Source: Gammaproteobacteria bacterium (GTDB lineage Bacteria; Pseudomonadota; Gammaproteobacteria; JAADGQ01). From it: 61,386 nucleotides of DNA. The stretch is from contig JAKITI010000016.1 of NCBI GenBank assembly GCA_021648145.1, positions 1 through 61,386 of the forward strand. Direction: 5' to 3'. A program made the position numbers and the translations under genes. The notes under the pieces are model-generated. The model was not told where the DNA came from. It made no database searches and saw only the letters and a program-made list of their open reading frames with translations. Of this stretch, positions 35,658-44,968 are shown one piece after another. Position 1 is the stretch's first letter; each line of letters begins with the position of its first letter.

Positions 35658-38600
35658 CCAAAATGGCCCGATAAGCTGGATGGCGGGTCATCCCGTCGCG
35701 GCGAATCTGATCATGGTGCTTTGCCTGTTGGGTGGCTATCTGTTTTTGAGCCAGATGAAGCAGGAAGTTTTTCCTGAATTTGATGCCGACCAGGTGCAGA
35801 TCAATGTGGCTTATCCCGGCGCAAGCCCTGAAGAGGTTGAGCAAGGGATTATTCTGGCGATTGAAGAGGCTATTGTCGGCATTGATGGCATCAAAAAAAT
35901 CAACGCTTCTGCCAATGAAAGCATCGGAACGGTGACAGTTGAAGCACTGGTCGGCACGGATTTAAAAAAGCTCGCGCAAGATATTCAAGGCGTTGTCGAC
36001 CGCATCAGAACATTTCCTCTGGATATTGAAAATCCACAGGTCTCTATTTTGACCAATAAGCGTCGCGTTGTCTCAGTGGCACTTTACGGCGATACCAGCG
36101 AACATTCACTGCACGAACTTTCCGAACAACTGCGTGACCAGTTGTTAAGTTATTCGGGAATCACTCAAGCCGAGCTGTCGGGTGTGCGCCCATTGGAAAT
36201 CAGTATTGAGATATCCCAGGAAAATTTACGCCGCTATCAATTAACGCTGGATGAAGTGGCGCGTCGTCTGCAAAACGCTTCGGTTGATCTGCCGAGTGGC
36301 AGTATTAAAGCATTGAATGGCGAAATACTGATTCGCATGAAAGAGCGGCGTAATTTCGGGCAGCAGTTTGCCGAACTGCCGGTGATTATGACAGCAGAGG
36401 GCGGTGAAGTTTTGCTGGGGCAGATTGCCCAGATACATGATCATTACGCAGATACCGATTATCAGGCCAGTTACAACGGGCAAGCGGCCATGATGGTCAA
36501 TGTTTATCGTGTTGGCAATGAAACACCGATCCAGATTTCAGATTCAGTCTATCAACATCTGGATCAATTTCGACCGACCCTGCCGTCAGGGATTGCAGCT
36601 GATGTTATTTATGATCGCTCTGTTGTTTACCAGCAGCGTGTTGATCTATTGCTGCGTAACAGTGCGCTCGGGCTGATTTTAGTGCTAATTTTTCTGGCAC
36701 TCTTTCTGGAAATACGGCTCGCCTTCTGGGTAATGATGGGTATCCCTATTTCGTTTATGGGTGCGTTTCTAGTGCTGCCGTTCTTGGGTGTTTCACTCAA
36801 TATGATCTCACTGTTTGCTTTTATTGTCGCGCTAGGAATCGTCGTGGATGATGCCATTATCGTGGGTGAGAACGTCTATCACTATCGCCTAAAAGGAGTG
36901 CCGCCCCTTCAGGCCGCGATTCGGGGCGCTCGGGAAATGGCCATGCCGATATCGTTCAGCATTCTGACCAATATTGCGACCTTTATGCCGCTCTATTTTG
37001 TACCCGGCATGATGGGCAAAATATTTCAGGTGATTCCTGTGGTGGTGGTCACCGTATTCATTATTTCGTTACTAGAAAGCTTGTTTGTTTTGCCGGCACA
37101 TCTGGCACGAATAAAAGATAAAAAGCGTCATGGTGCAGGGTTGTGGCTTCATCAAAAACAGCAATCATTCAGCCTGGCTTTTGCACACTGGGTTAAATAC
37201 CGTTTTGGAGCGTTTCTTGATTTTGCTCTGTATCACCGATATTTCACGGTGGTTATCGCTTTTTCTATCTTGCTGCTCACGCTGTCGTACGCCATGAGTG
37301 GGCGCATGGGTATGGAGATGTTTCCTAAAACAGAATCTGATTTTGCAGTGGCTGGCTTGACTCTGCCATACGGCACATCAGCCGAGAAAACCAACCGAGT
37401 GGTTGACCAGTTATTGCAAAATGCACGAGCTGTCGCAGCTGAACTGCCGCGTGGTGATGAGCTAATAAAAGGAATACTCGCTGAAACGGGGCAAGGTGGA
37501 AGCCATAAAGCGATGATTAAAGTCTATATGACTGACCCTGACATACGTAAAAACATCATGAGTACAGGAGAGTTTACCGAACGCTGGCGTGAGTTAACGG
37601 GCGATATTTCGGGCGTAGAGTCATTACGTTTTCACTCTGATTTTGGCGGGCCGGGGTCAGGGCCTACGATTACGATTGAAGCGAGTCATCGAGATATGGG
37701 CGTGCTAGAGAAGGTGAGCGAGCAGGTTGGCGATGCTTTGAAAGGGTATTCATCGGTTAAAGATGTGGACGATGGCTTTTCACAAGGGAAGCAACAGATG
37801 GATTTTAGCCTGCGACCCGAAGGGCGTAGCCTGGGTTTTACCGCTCAGGATGTGGCCAGGCAGGTCAGAGCAGCATTTTACGGCTCAGAAGTGGTGAGAC
37901 AGCAGCGCGGGCGTAATGAGATCAAAGTGATGGTTCGCCTGCCTGAAACAGAGCGACTTTCAGAGCGTGATATCAATGAACTGATGTTGATTACAAAGCA
38001 AGGCAATGCTGTGCCACTGCGCGATGTGGTCAATATTGAACGAGGGCATGCGTATACAGAAATCAGTCGTCAGAATGGTCGCCGGATTATTCAAATTACC
38101 GCTAATGCAACACCGCAAAGTAAAGCCGGTGAAGTGCTGAATGATTTGCAAGAAAATTTATTGCCCGAGCTGGAAAACCAATACCCTGGATTACAGTTTA
38201 ATTTTGGAGGGCATCAGGCAGAAATGAGTGATAGCTTGGGTAGCCTAAAAGTCAGTTTTGTGGTTGCGATGCTGATTGTATACGCCATGCTTGCGATACC
38301 TTTCCAAAGTTATATTCAGCCTGCCATTGTTATGGTGGCGATTCCTTTTGGGATTATTGGCGCGATTTATGGCCACTTAATTATGGGGTACGATCTGAGC
38401 ATTACCAGCTTGCTCGGGGTGGTGGCGCTGTCAGGAATCGTTGTCAATGACTCACTGGTGTTGATTAATTATGCAAACCAATTAAGGCGCGAAGGTGGGA
38501 AGTCGGTGCATGAAGTGGTTAAAGAAGCAGCGATACAGCGCTTCAGGGCGATTGTATTAACAACATTGACTACCATTGGTGGGCTTTCGCCCATGATATT

Positions 38601-38748
38601 GGAGACATCAATACAAGCCAAAATTTTGATCCCTATGGCGATTTCATTAGGATTTGGTGTGCTGTTTGCGACGATGATTACATTAATATTAGTGCCATCA
38701 CTCTATCTGATTCTGGATGATTGCACTGCACGCTGGAAGAGGGCGTAA
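35647..38748 (+). CDS. RND efflux transporter, inner-membrane pump (AcrB/MdtC-type)
   Basis: A 1033-aa proton-driven pump. Starts HPVAANLIMVLCLLGGYLFLSQMKQEVFPEFD (TM1), then the periplasmic porter domain with VNVAYPGASPEEVE-type motif. TM blocks are centred at ~335-485, 530 and 870-1020. The relay region ALGIVVDDAIIVGENVYHY contains the paired Asp (VVDDA) of TM4, and GIVVNDSLVLINY is its counterpart in the second half. Substrate unknown; the sequence looks like the small-molecule/drug RND branch rather than the metal-specific one. Now cut off from its operon partners by the 1.35-kb insertion, so its expression depends on read-through or a new promoter in the insertion. Confidence 0.95.
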   Translation: MQNNQNGPISWMAGHPVAANLIMVLCLLGGYLFLSQMKQEVFPEFDADQVQINVAYPGASPEEVEQGIILAIEEAIVGIDGIKKINASANESIGTVTVEALVGTDLKKLAQDIQGVVDRIRTFPLDIENPQVSILTNKRRVVSVALYGDTSEHSLHELSEQLRDQLLSYSGITQAELSGVRPLEISIEISQENLRRYQLTLDEVARRLQNASVDLPSGSIKALNGEILIRMKERRNFGQQFAELPVIMTAEGGEVLLGQIAQIHDHYADTDYQASYNGQAAMMVNVYRVGNETPIQISDSVYQHLDQFRPTLPSGIAADVIYDRSVVYQQRVDLLLRNSALGLILVLIFLALFLEIRLAFWVMMGIPISFMGAFLVLPFLGVSLNMISLFAFIVALGIVVDDAIIVGENVYHYRLKGVPPLQAAIRGAREMAMPISFSILTNIATFMPLYFVPGMMGKIFQVIPVVVVTVFIISLLESLFVLPAHLARIKDKKRHGAGLWLHQKQQSFSLAFAHWVKYRFGAFLDFALYHRYFTVVIAFSILLLTLSYAMSGRMGMEMFPKTESDFAVAGLTLPYGTSAEKTNRVVDQLLQNARAVAAELPRGDELIKGILAETGQGGSHKAMIKVYMTDPDIRKNIMSTGEFTERWRELTGDISGVESLRFHSDFGGPGSGPTITIEASHRDMGVLEKVSEQVGDALKGYSSVKDVDDGFSQGKQQMDFSLRPEGRSLGFTAQDVARQVRAAFYGSEVVRQQRGRNEIKVMVRLPETERLSERDINELMLITKQGNAVPLRDVVNIERGHAYTEISRQNGRRIIQITANATPQSKAGEVLNDLQENLLPELENQYPGLQFNFGGHQAEMSDSLGSLKVSFVVAMLIVYAMLAIPFQSYIQPAIVMVAIPFGIIGAIYGHLIMGYDLSITSLLGVVALSGIVVNDSLVLINYANQLRREGGKSVHEVVKEAAIQRFRAIVLTTLTTIGGLSPMILETSIQAKILIPMAISLGFGVLFATMITLILVPSLYLILDDCTARWKRA

Positions 38749-38810
38749 ATTTTGAATTTTATTCATTTTTTTCTGTCTTAATGTATAAGCCTTAAAAAAG
38801 GAGTGAGAAT

Positions 38811-39008
38811 ATGTGTGTTGATCGAAAAAATATAACTCAAGATGAACCACAAGTGTCATGTGGTGTGTGTATGAATGAAATTCCTGCTTCTGTTGCACTC
38901 AGTGTGGAAGGTGATGATTATGTGCAATATGTTTGTGGTATGGAGTGTCATCAAAAATGGAAAGAGCAATCAGAAAAAAATAAAAAACCAGATATTGCAG
39001 CAGGGTAA
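38811..39008 (+). CDS. Small DUF3330 (two-CxxC) protein
   Basis: A 65-aa protein with CGVCMNEIPASVALSVEGDDYVQYVCGMECHQKWK: two Cys pairs spaced like a zinc ribbon, the DUF3330 pattern also seen in proteins linked to mercury-resistance and sulfur-oxidation loci. An AAGGAG RBS lies 7 nt before ATG. Cytosolic; role unknown, probably metal or cofactor binding. Confidence 0.8.
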   Translation: MCVDRKNITQDEPQVSCGVCMNEIPASVALSVEGDDYVQYVCGMECHQKWKEQSEKNKKPDIAAG

Positions 39009-39018
39009 TTTTTTATAC

Positions 39019-39045
39019 GAGGCTTCTTAAATTTTCAGAAGCCTC
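39019..39045. terminator. Bidirectional terminator between the DUF3330 gene and bcp
   Basis: GAGGCTTCT (39019-39027) pairs perfectly with AGAAGCCTC (39037-39045) around a 9-nt loop, between convergent genes. No long T tract. Confidence 0.5.
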
Positions 39046-39050
39046 AATGC

Positions 39051-39518
39051 TTAGAGCTTTTCAACTACTGTAAGCACCTCATCCACATGCCCTTTGACTT
39101 TCACCTTACGCCATTCAGCTTTTAAAATGCCCTCTTGATCAATGATAAATGTGCTGCGTTCAACACCCATGAACTCTTTTCCATAGAGTTTTTTAGGCTT
39201 GATTACATCAAATAACCGACATAGGATCTCTTCTTTATCCGATAAAAGATCAAACGGAAAATTTTGTTTTGCTTTGAAGTTTTCATGCGCCTTAATGCCA
39301 TCGCGGGATACACCCAGTATCACAGAATTCAATGCAATAAAACGATCATGAAGGTCTCGAAAATTTTGCCCTTCTAATGTGCAACCAGGAGTACTGTCTT
39401 TAGGGTAAAAATAGAGAACGATATTTTTACCTCTTAATCCTAAAAGGCTGATGGATTGCTCACCTGTTGCGGGCAACTCAAAGTCTGGCACGGGTTGATC
39501 TATTTCAATATTATTCAC
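39051..39518 (-). CDS. bcp: Thioredoxin-dependent peroxiredoxin (Bcp/PrxQ)
   Basis: A 155-aa protein. Peroxidatic Cys in YPKDSTPGCTLEGQNFRD. The resolving Cys usually five residues later in E. coli Bcp is replaced (GCTLEGQN), and the only other Cys is in EEILCRLFD, where alpha3-type PrxQ enzymes place their resolving Cys. It therefore likely forms the alpha2-alpha3 disulfide. Reduces H2O2 and organic hydroperoxides via thioredoxin. 13 nt upstream of the DUF2846 lipoprotein gene in the minus direction (downstream of it in transcription). Confidence 0.93.
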   Translation of the reverse strand: MNNIEIDQPVPDFELPATGEQSISLLGLRGKNIVLYFYPKDSTPGCTLEGQNFRDLHDRFIALNSVILGVSRDGIKAHENFKAKQNFPFDLLSDKEEILCRLFDVIKPKKLYGKEFMGVERSTFIIDQEGILKAEWRKVKVKGHVDEVLTVVEKL

Positions 39519-39531
39519 TTGGTTTTATTCC

Positions 39532-39993
39532 TTAAAATAATTTTTTAATCGTTTGAGCAGTTGCTTGATCAACACTTTCTATTTCAAAATACCCACCCCT
39601 GAACTCTTCATCAACTGCTTTGAGTACAAGGTAGTAACTTGTACCTTTCTTGAAGGTAAACCAGCGCTCACTGGATGCTTCTTTGATTTCGTTTTTTGCG
39701 CCAGATACATGTTTGTAGCGTAGTGTAACTAAATATTCTGCAGGTTCGAGTTTGATTGATGTGCTATCACGTTTTTTGAGTTTAAGGCGAGGTTGTTTGT
39801 CGATTTCAATCAAAAGTGTATTATCCATAAAACCCATCGGGCGCTCTGTATCAGGACGCAAAAAATGAATGGTTGCATGAGTGGCACTATCACTTTCTGA
39901 TGTCTTCTGGATGAGTGTTGAGCAACCACTTAAAGATAGCAAAGCGGTACTCATCAGTAGATTGAAAAAAAGAATGAATGCGTTATTTTTCAT
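39532..39993 (-). CDS. DUF2846 lipoprotein
   Basis: A 153-aa protein with a lipoprotein signal (LLMSTALLSLSGC, Cys24). The body matches DUF2846: ATIHFLRPDTERPMGFMDNTLLIEIDKQPRLKLKKRDSTSIKLEPAEYLV, then WFTFKKGTSYYLVLKA. Members are small beta-rich outer-membrane-linked lipoproteins of unknown function. First gene of a two-gene unit with bcp, divergent from prk. Confidence 0.85.
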   Translation of the reverse strand: MKNNAFILFFNLLMSTALLSLSGCSTLIQKTSESDSATHATIHFLRPDTERPMGFMDNTLLIEIDKQPRLKLKKRDSTSIKLEPAEYLVTLRYKHVSGAKNEIKEASSERWFTFKKGTSYYLVLKAVDEEFRGGYFEIESVDQATAQTIKKLF

Positions 39994-40219
39994 TTGGACT
40001 CCTGAAGACTTAGTTAATTCTTGGTGGTTATCGTCAATAATTGTGCCGAAATTAAAGCCGGAATTCTCTTAAATATACCGGAATGTTGAATTCAGTGATA
40101 GAATTCCATTGTTTGTAAAGTCGCAGGTTGTAGCACGCGCATTGTTACTGCCAAAAGCATCCTGGGCTAAAAAACAGAATTTTTATTATTTATTTATACT
40201 AACCAAGGAGTTACCATCT

Positions 40220-41092
40220 ATGTCAGTTAAACATCCGGTGATTGCAGTTACGGGTTCTTCAGGAGCAGGTACTTCAACAGTAAAGCATGCATTTGATGAT
40301 ATTTTTCGTCGTGAAAAAGTAGAAGCGGCTGTCATCGAAGGTGATAGCTTTCATCGCTACGACCGTAACGAAATGAAGGTTGCAATCGCTGAAGCAGCAA
40401 AAAAAGGCACAACCATCAGTCACTTTGGGCCAGAAGGTAACCATTTTGATAAGCTTGAAGAGTTGTTTCGGACTTATGGTGAAACCGGAACGGGTAAAAA
40501 ACGTTATTACCTGCATAACGAAGAAGAAGCTGAACCTTACAATCAAGCGCCTGGAACCTTTACTCCCTGGGAAGATATTGATACAGAAAAAGATCTACTT
40601 TTTTATGAAGGTTTGCACGGCGGTGCGGTTGATGGTGATGTGAATGTCGCACAATGGGTTGATTTACTAATTGGTGTTGTACCTAGTGTTAATCTTGAGT
40701 GGATTCAAAAAATTCATCGTGATACAGCAACGCGTGGCTACTCTGCTGAGGCCGTGACGGATACTATTCTTCGCCGTATGCCCGATTACGTTAAATTTAT
40801 TGCACCACAGTTTTCACTGACTGATATTAACTTTCAGCGTGTACCGATGGTTGATACTTCGAATCCTTTTATTGCTCGTGATATTCCGACTCCAGACGAA
40901 AGCTTTGTTGTGATTCGTTTTCGCAAGCCTAAAGAGCATGACCTTCTTGGCTACCAACAGATGGTTTTAGGCTCATGGATGTCACGCCCAAATACTTTGG
41001 TTGTGCCAGGTGTAAAAATGGGTTTCGCGATGGAAATTATTTTGAAGCCAATGATTGAATCACTTATTGCAAACAAAAGCACAGCAAGTTAA
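40220..41092 (+). CDS. prk: Phosphoribulokinase
   Basis: A 290-aa Calvin-cycle kinase that makes ribulose-1,5-bisphosphate from ribulose-5-phosphate. ATG 40220 is chosen because AAGGAG precedes it by 9 nt; the frame extends 37 codons upstream without an RBS. P-loop GSSGAGTSTVKHAF (13-26), then EGDSFHRYDR, HFGPEGNHFD and YEGLHGG; the proteobacterial short form. RuBisCO is not in the window. The 226-nt upstream region contains inverted GAATTC-centred repeats (GGAATTC...GAATTCC) that could bind a CbbR-type regulator, not verified. A terminator follows. Confidence 0.96.
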   Translation: MSVKHPVIAVTGSSGAGTSTVKHAFDDIFRREKVEAAVIEGDSFHRYDRNEMKVAIAEAAKKGTTISHFGPEGNHFDKLEELFRTYGETGTGKKRYYLHNEEEAEPYNQAPGTFTPWEDIDTEKDLLFYEGLHGGAVDGDVNVAQWVDLLIGVVPSVNLEWIQKIHRDTATRGYSAEAVTDTILRRMPDYVKFIAPQFSLTDINFQRVPMVDTSNPFIARDIPTPDESFVVIRFRKPKEHDLLGYQQMVLGSWMSRPNTLVVPGVKMGFAMEIILKPMIESLIANKSTAS

Positions 41093-41143
41093 GGAACAAC
41101 TTATACAGTAATAGTGCCGAAATTTTATTCCAGTTTTAAACGA

Positions 41144-41178
41144 TCTCAAGAGTAAATGAAGCTTTTGAGACTGTTTTT
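41144..41178 (+). terminator. Terminator of prk
   Basis: TCTCAAGAG (41144-41152) pairs with CTTTTGAGA (41162-41170), 9 bp with one G-U, followed by CTGTTTTT. The rest of the 297-nt gap to the next gene is AT-rich, with no ORF. Confidence 0.55.
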
Positions 41179-41389
41179 AACGTAACTGGGGCGGGAAAGG
41201 TGAGCCGAAAAAAGGTTTTTTACTTGATCAAGACTTAATTTAAGTGTTATTTTTTCTAAAGAAATTTCACTAATGAGCGGACAATATAGTAAGACCTTTC
41301 TTTAAAAACAGTTTTTAAGATGGGAAAAATAATTTTCGCAGCCTTATGCTGTCGTACATTCAGATATATGTTGTTAAAGGTAATCTAGC

Positions 41390-43498
41390 ATGCACGATAG
41401 AAGTTTTGGCTTTACTCAAGTATTGAAATTATGGCTGATTAGTGCAGCTTTTCTGTCAATGCCTGCAGTATGGGCCGCTAGCTTTCAAGTTGATCCTGAT
41501 GCAGGTGATTCTATAGATTCACTGCCAGGCGATGGTTTTTGTGCCAATGCCAGTGGTGCGTGTTCGTTGCGTGCTGCAATTATGGAATCCAACAGCTTAA
41601 ATGGTGCCGATTTAATTGTTGTGCCGCCCGGTACTTATCAAATTACACTTGCGACTACGAATGAAAACCAGTCAATTGATGGTGACCTGGATATTCTGGA
41701 TAGTGTGACCATTGTGGGCCAAAATAGGGATACAACCATTATTGATGGTAATGGAATTGATCGTGTATTTCACATTAAGGATCCAGACGAAAAAGGTACT
41801 ATTGATGTAACGATCAGAGGGTTGACTATTACAGGTGGGCAGCCGAAAACATTTGTCAGTAATGGGGGTGGCATTAATAATGAGGGGGGATACCTAATCG
41901 TCTCTAACGTTATTATTGAAGGAAATTCGGCCAGCTCTGGTGGCGGTATTAACAATAATAACACGGCCTCTAACTCTATTTTTGGTACCTTTATCCTTTC
42001 CGATAGTATCGTGCGTAATAATGAAGCGACTCTGTTTAATGGTGGTGGAATTCAAAACCTGAACGGAGAAATGAGCCTTGTTAACTCTGTTGTGAGCGGC
42101 AATCGAGCGCCAACAGATCAAAGCAGTGAAGGAGGGCCGTTTATTTTGAGCACTGGGGGACGCGGTGGTGGGATTTATAATGCGGCTAACTTGAGTTTAA
42201 CGTATGTAACAGTCAGTGATAATATCGGTTCTGGCGGCGGCGGTATTGCTAATTTTCCAGGAGCAGGGTTTTCAGGTGAAAAAACGCTTCTGGAGATATT
42301 GGGAAGCGCGATTATAAATAATAAAGCGACTCATACTCAAACTTGGTCAGTGGGGGGTGGCATCTACAATGTGGGTGCGAAAGCAGAAGTAACGATAACT
42401 AACTCAACAGTGAGTGGCAATGAAGCATTAAGTAAAGATGAAAATGGTCAGGTTTTTGCGCAAGATAGCAAAGGAAATGTGATCATCAGCCAGGGAGGAG
42501 GGGTTTACAGTAGTGGCGGTCAATCTTCAATCGTCACATTACGCAATGTAACAATTTCAGAAAATATTGCCGGTGAGGGGGCAGGGCTGTATCAAAAAGT
42601 TGATGGTGCCGGTATGACCTCAATTAAGAACAGTATTGTTGCAAAAAATTGGTTACAGACAGCGAGCTCAGAGCCTACTCCAGGTGGAGATTGCAGTGGC
42701 TTAATCAGTTCTGATGGCTATAATCTGGAGAGTGAAGAGCTCTGTGGCTTTAATAATACAACAAAAGGGGAGATAAATAATACGGATCCCTTTTTGGCTG
42801 CATTGGAGATTGAGCCAGGGAGTTTGACCGAAACGCATAAAATTGGAGCAGGCAGTGCTGCAATTGATGCGGGTGACCCAAATGAATGTAAATCATTTGA
42901 GGATAAAAAGCTGAGCATTGACCAGCGTGGGTTTTTACGTCATACCGATGGTGATGGCGATGGTGTTGCAAGGTGTGATATCGGTGCTTATGAAGCGGGT
43001 TCTTTAGGGCCTGCTGTGCTGCAATTTAAACAGCCTAGTTATACAATTAATGAAAATGATGTTACTGGGTTTGCAACGTTGATTGTGCAGCGCACGGGCA
43101 ACAGTGTGGGTGAAGTCTCCGTGCGTTATAAATTGGCTGAAAGTGACCCAGGAACTGCTTGGCGCGGGACTCATTATAACTTCGTTGAAAGTAAACTCAC
43201 TTGGGCCGATGGAGAGTTAAGTGAAAAATCCCTCATAGTTAATGTTATTAATGATACCGATTTTACACTGGGTAAAAAAACAGTGGTTTTGGAGTTATAT
43301 TCTGAAGCTGGTGGAGCCATTATCGGTGGAAATGGCAAGACAATATTGGAAATCATTGAAGATGAAAATGATGTGACAACGGGAAATCCTGGAGCCGGAG
43401 GTGGTGAAAATGTTGAACGTTTTGGCGGCGGTGGTGGTTTTTCCGGGTTGTTAACACTGTTTATTTTTTCATTGCCACTATTCAGGCGCTATTTTTAA
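41390..43498 (+). CDS. Surface-anchored parallel beta-helix protein with CSLREA, Calx-beta and GlyGly-CTERM
   Basis: A 702-aa exported protein: signal to ~30 (MPAVWAA), then the CSLREA-type start (GDGFCANASGACSLRAAIMESN), a right-handed beta-helix of ~50-480 with repeated NGGGINN/GGGIYN turns, a 'CDIGAYE' choice-of-anchor segment, and a Calx-beta domain (~545-655: AVLQFKQPSYTINENDV...). The C-terminus GGGGGFSGLLTLFIFSLPLFRRYF (Gly run, hydrophobic helix, Arg pair) is a GlyGly-CTERM signal for rhombosortase processing. Expected on the outer surface, perhaps as an adhesin. Monocistronic, with no close partner. Confidence 0.88.
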   Translation: MHDRSFGFTQVLKLWLISAAFLSMPAVWAASFQVDPDAGDSIDSLPGDGFCANASGACSLRAAIMESNSLNGADLIVVPPGTYQITLATTNENQSIDGDLDILDSVTIVGQNRDTTIIDGNGIDRVFHIKDPDEKGTIDVTIRGLTITGGQPKTFVSNGGGINNEGGYLIVSNVIIEGNSASSGGGINNNNTASNSIFGTFILSDSIVRNNEATLFNGGGIQNLNGEMSLVNSVVSGNRAPTDQSSEGGPFILSTGGRGGGIYNAANLSLTYVTVSDNIGSGGGGIANFPGAGFSGEKTLLEILGSAIINNKATHTQTWSVGGGIYNVGAKAEVTITNSTVSGNEALSKDENGQVFAQDSKGNVIISQGGGVYSSGGQSSIVTLRNVTISENIAGEGAGLYQKVDGAGMTSIKNSIVAKNWLQTASSEPTPGGDCSGLISSDGYNLESEELCGFNNTTKGEINNTDPFLAALEIEPGSLTETHKIGAGSAAIDAGDPNECKSFEDKKLSIDQRGFLRHTDGDGDGVARCDIGAYEAGSLGPAVLQFKQPSYTINENDVTGFATLIVQRTGNSVGEVSVRYKLAESDPGTAWRGTHYNFVESKLTWADGELSEKSLIVNVINDTDFTLGKKTVVLELYSEAGGAIIGGNGKTILEIIEDENDVTTGNPGAGGGENVERFGGGGGFSGLLTLFIFSLPLFRRYF

Positions 43499-43513
43499 AA
43501 GTACTCATTAGTA

Positions 43514-44878
43514 ATGTCTCTGCTGTCAATCAATCCAGTTAATGGTAAAGTTGTAAATACGTTTAAAGTTTGGGATCAGGCACAGCTTCAATGCGTATTA
43601 CATGATGTAATGACCGCAACACCATGTTGGGCTGCTCGATCAATCAATGAACGCTCTCAGAGTTTAATTGGTGTTGCTGAAAAATTAAAAGCACGGCGTG
43701 AGGAGTTGGCACAACTTGCCTCACTGGAGATGGGGAAGCTTATCGGTGAAGCGCGTACTGAAATTGATAAGTGTGCTGCAGTTTGTGAATATTATGCAAA
43801 ATACAGCTCACAATTTTTAAAGTCCGAAGAAGTTACTTCTGATGCCAGCAAGAGTTACGTGACATATCAGCCGCTAGGAACCGTGTTGGCGATTATGCCT
43901 TGGAATTTTCCTTTTTGGCAGCTATTTCGCTGTGCGGTGCCTGCCTTGATTTCTGGTAATACTGTTTTACTAAAGCATGCCTCTAATGTGCCTCAGTGTG
44001 CTCATGCGATTGAGCAAATATTTAAAGCGGCAGGGATGCCAAAAAATATTTTTCGGACGTTGGACATTGAAGCAAAGCAAGTGGCTGATGTGATCAGCCA
44101 TGACTCTGTACAGATGGTGGCACTCACTGGCAGTGAATATGCAGGCCGTAAAGTTGCGGCAATAGCGGGTGCTCATCTGAAAAAAACAGTATTAGAGCTG
44201 GGTGGTACCGATGCCTTTATTGTGCTTGAAGATGCACAGATTGATTTAGCAGTCGAAACAGCTTTAATTTCACGATTTTTAAATGCTGGACAAAGCTGTA
44301 TTGCGGCAAAGCGTTTTATTGTTGTTGATGCAGTGGCTGATCTTTTTGTTGATTGTTTTAAACAAGCTATTGAAACGTTGCAAATGGGTTCACCACTGGA
44401 TGAAGCGGTGACATTAGCGCCGATGGCAAGGCTTGATCTGCGTGATGAACTGCATCAACAGGTGATGGATAGTGTGGCTCTAGGAGCAACTCCTGTCACG
44501 GGTTGTGTTGTGCCTGAATTAGAAGGTTCTTTTTATCCTGCGTCACTACTGGATTACGTGCGATCCGGTATGCCCGCCTATGAAGATGAACTTTTTGGCC
44601 CAGTTGCAGCGGTGATTCGTGTGTCTGATGAAAAAGAGGCGTTAGCCGTCGCAAATAGTTCACGTTATGGTCTGGGTGGCAGTGTCTGGACGGCCGATCA
44701 AAAGCGTGGTGAGGCACTGGCTTTGCAAATGCAGTCAGGTGCTTGTTTTGTCAATGGTTTGGTGAAAAGTGACCCACGCTTGCCATTTGGTGGTGTCAAA
44801 GCGTCAGGTTATGGGCGAGAATTGTTTCGTCATGGTATTCGAGAATTTGTCAGCGCAAAAACTATCTGGTTACGATAA
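43514..44878 (+). CDS. NAD(P)-dependent aldehyde dehydrogenase (succinate-semialdehyde type)
   Basis: A 454-aa protein. LGTVLAIMPWNFPFWQLFRCAVPALISGNTV (NAD site), catalytic Glu in VLELGGTDAFIV, catalytic Cys in NAGQSCIAAKRFIV, and EDELFGPVAAVI plus PFGGVKASGYGREL at the C-terminus. Closest in pattern to short GabD/YneI-like succinate-semialdehyde dehydrogenases that oxidise the C4 aldehyde to succinate; the substrate cannot be fixed from sequence. Starts 15 nt after the beta-helix gene. Confidence 0.92.
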   Translation: MSLLSINPVNGKVVNTFKVWDQAQLQCVLHDVMTATPCWAARSINERSQSLIGVAEKLKARREELAQLASLEMGKLIGEARTEIDKCAAVCEYYAKYSSQFLKSEEVTSDASKSYVTYQPLGTVLAIMPWNFPFWQLFRCAVPALISGNTVLLKHASNVPQCAHAIEQIFKAAGMPKNIFRTLDIEAKQVADVISHDSVQMVALTGSEYAGRKVAAIAGAHLKKTVLELGGTDAFIVLEDAQIDLAVETALISRFLNAGQSCIAAKRFIVVDAVADLFVDCFKQAIETLQMGSPLDEAVTLAPMARLDLRDELHQQVMDSVALGATPVTGCVVPELEGSFYPASLLDYVRSGMPAYEDELFGPVAAVIRVSDEKEALAVANSSRYGLGGSVWTADQKRGEALALQMQSGACFVNGLVKSDPRLPFGGVKASGYGRELFRHGIREFVSAKTIWLR

Positions 44879-44907
44879 ACAGCCGATTTTCATCTAATTT
44901 TTTTGTA

Positions 44908-44931
44908 GGGGCGAGCCTGTGTGTTCGCCCC
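44908..44931. repeat. Dispersed-type hairpin repeat (GGGGCGA...TCGCCCC)
   Basis: GTAGGGGCGAGCCTGTGTGT followed by TCGCCCC makes a 7-bp GC stem with a 10-nt loop, then GTTTAGTTTT. From memory this unit is a widespread intergenic repeat in several bacterial phyla. It lies between the dehydrogenase and sat genes and may also terminate transcription. Confidence 0.5.
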
Positions 44932-44968
44932 GTTTAGTTTTATTGAATTTATTTTAAGGAGTAAAAAT

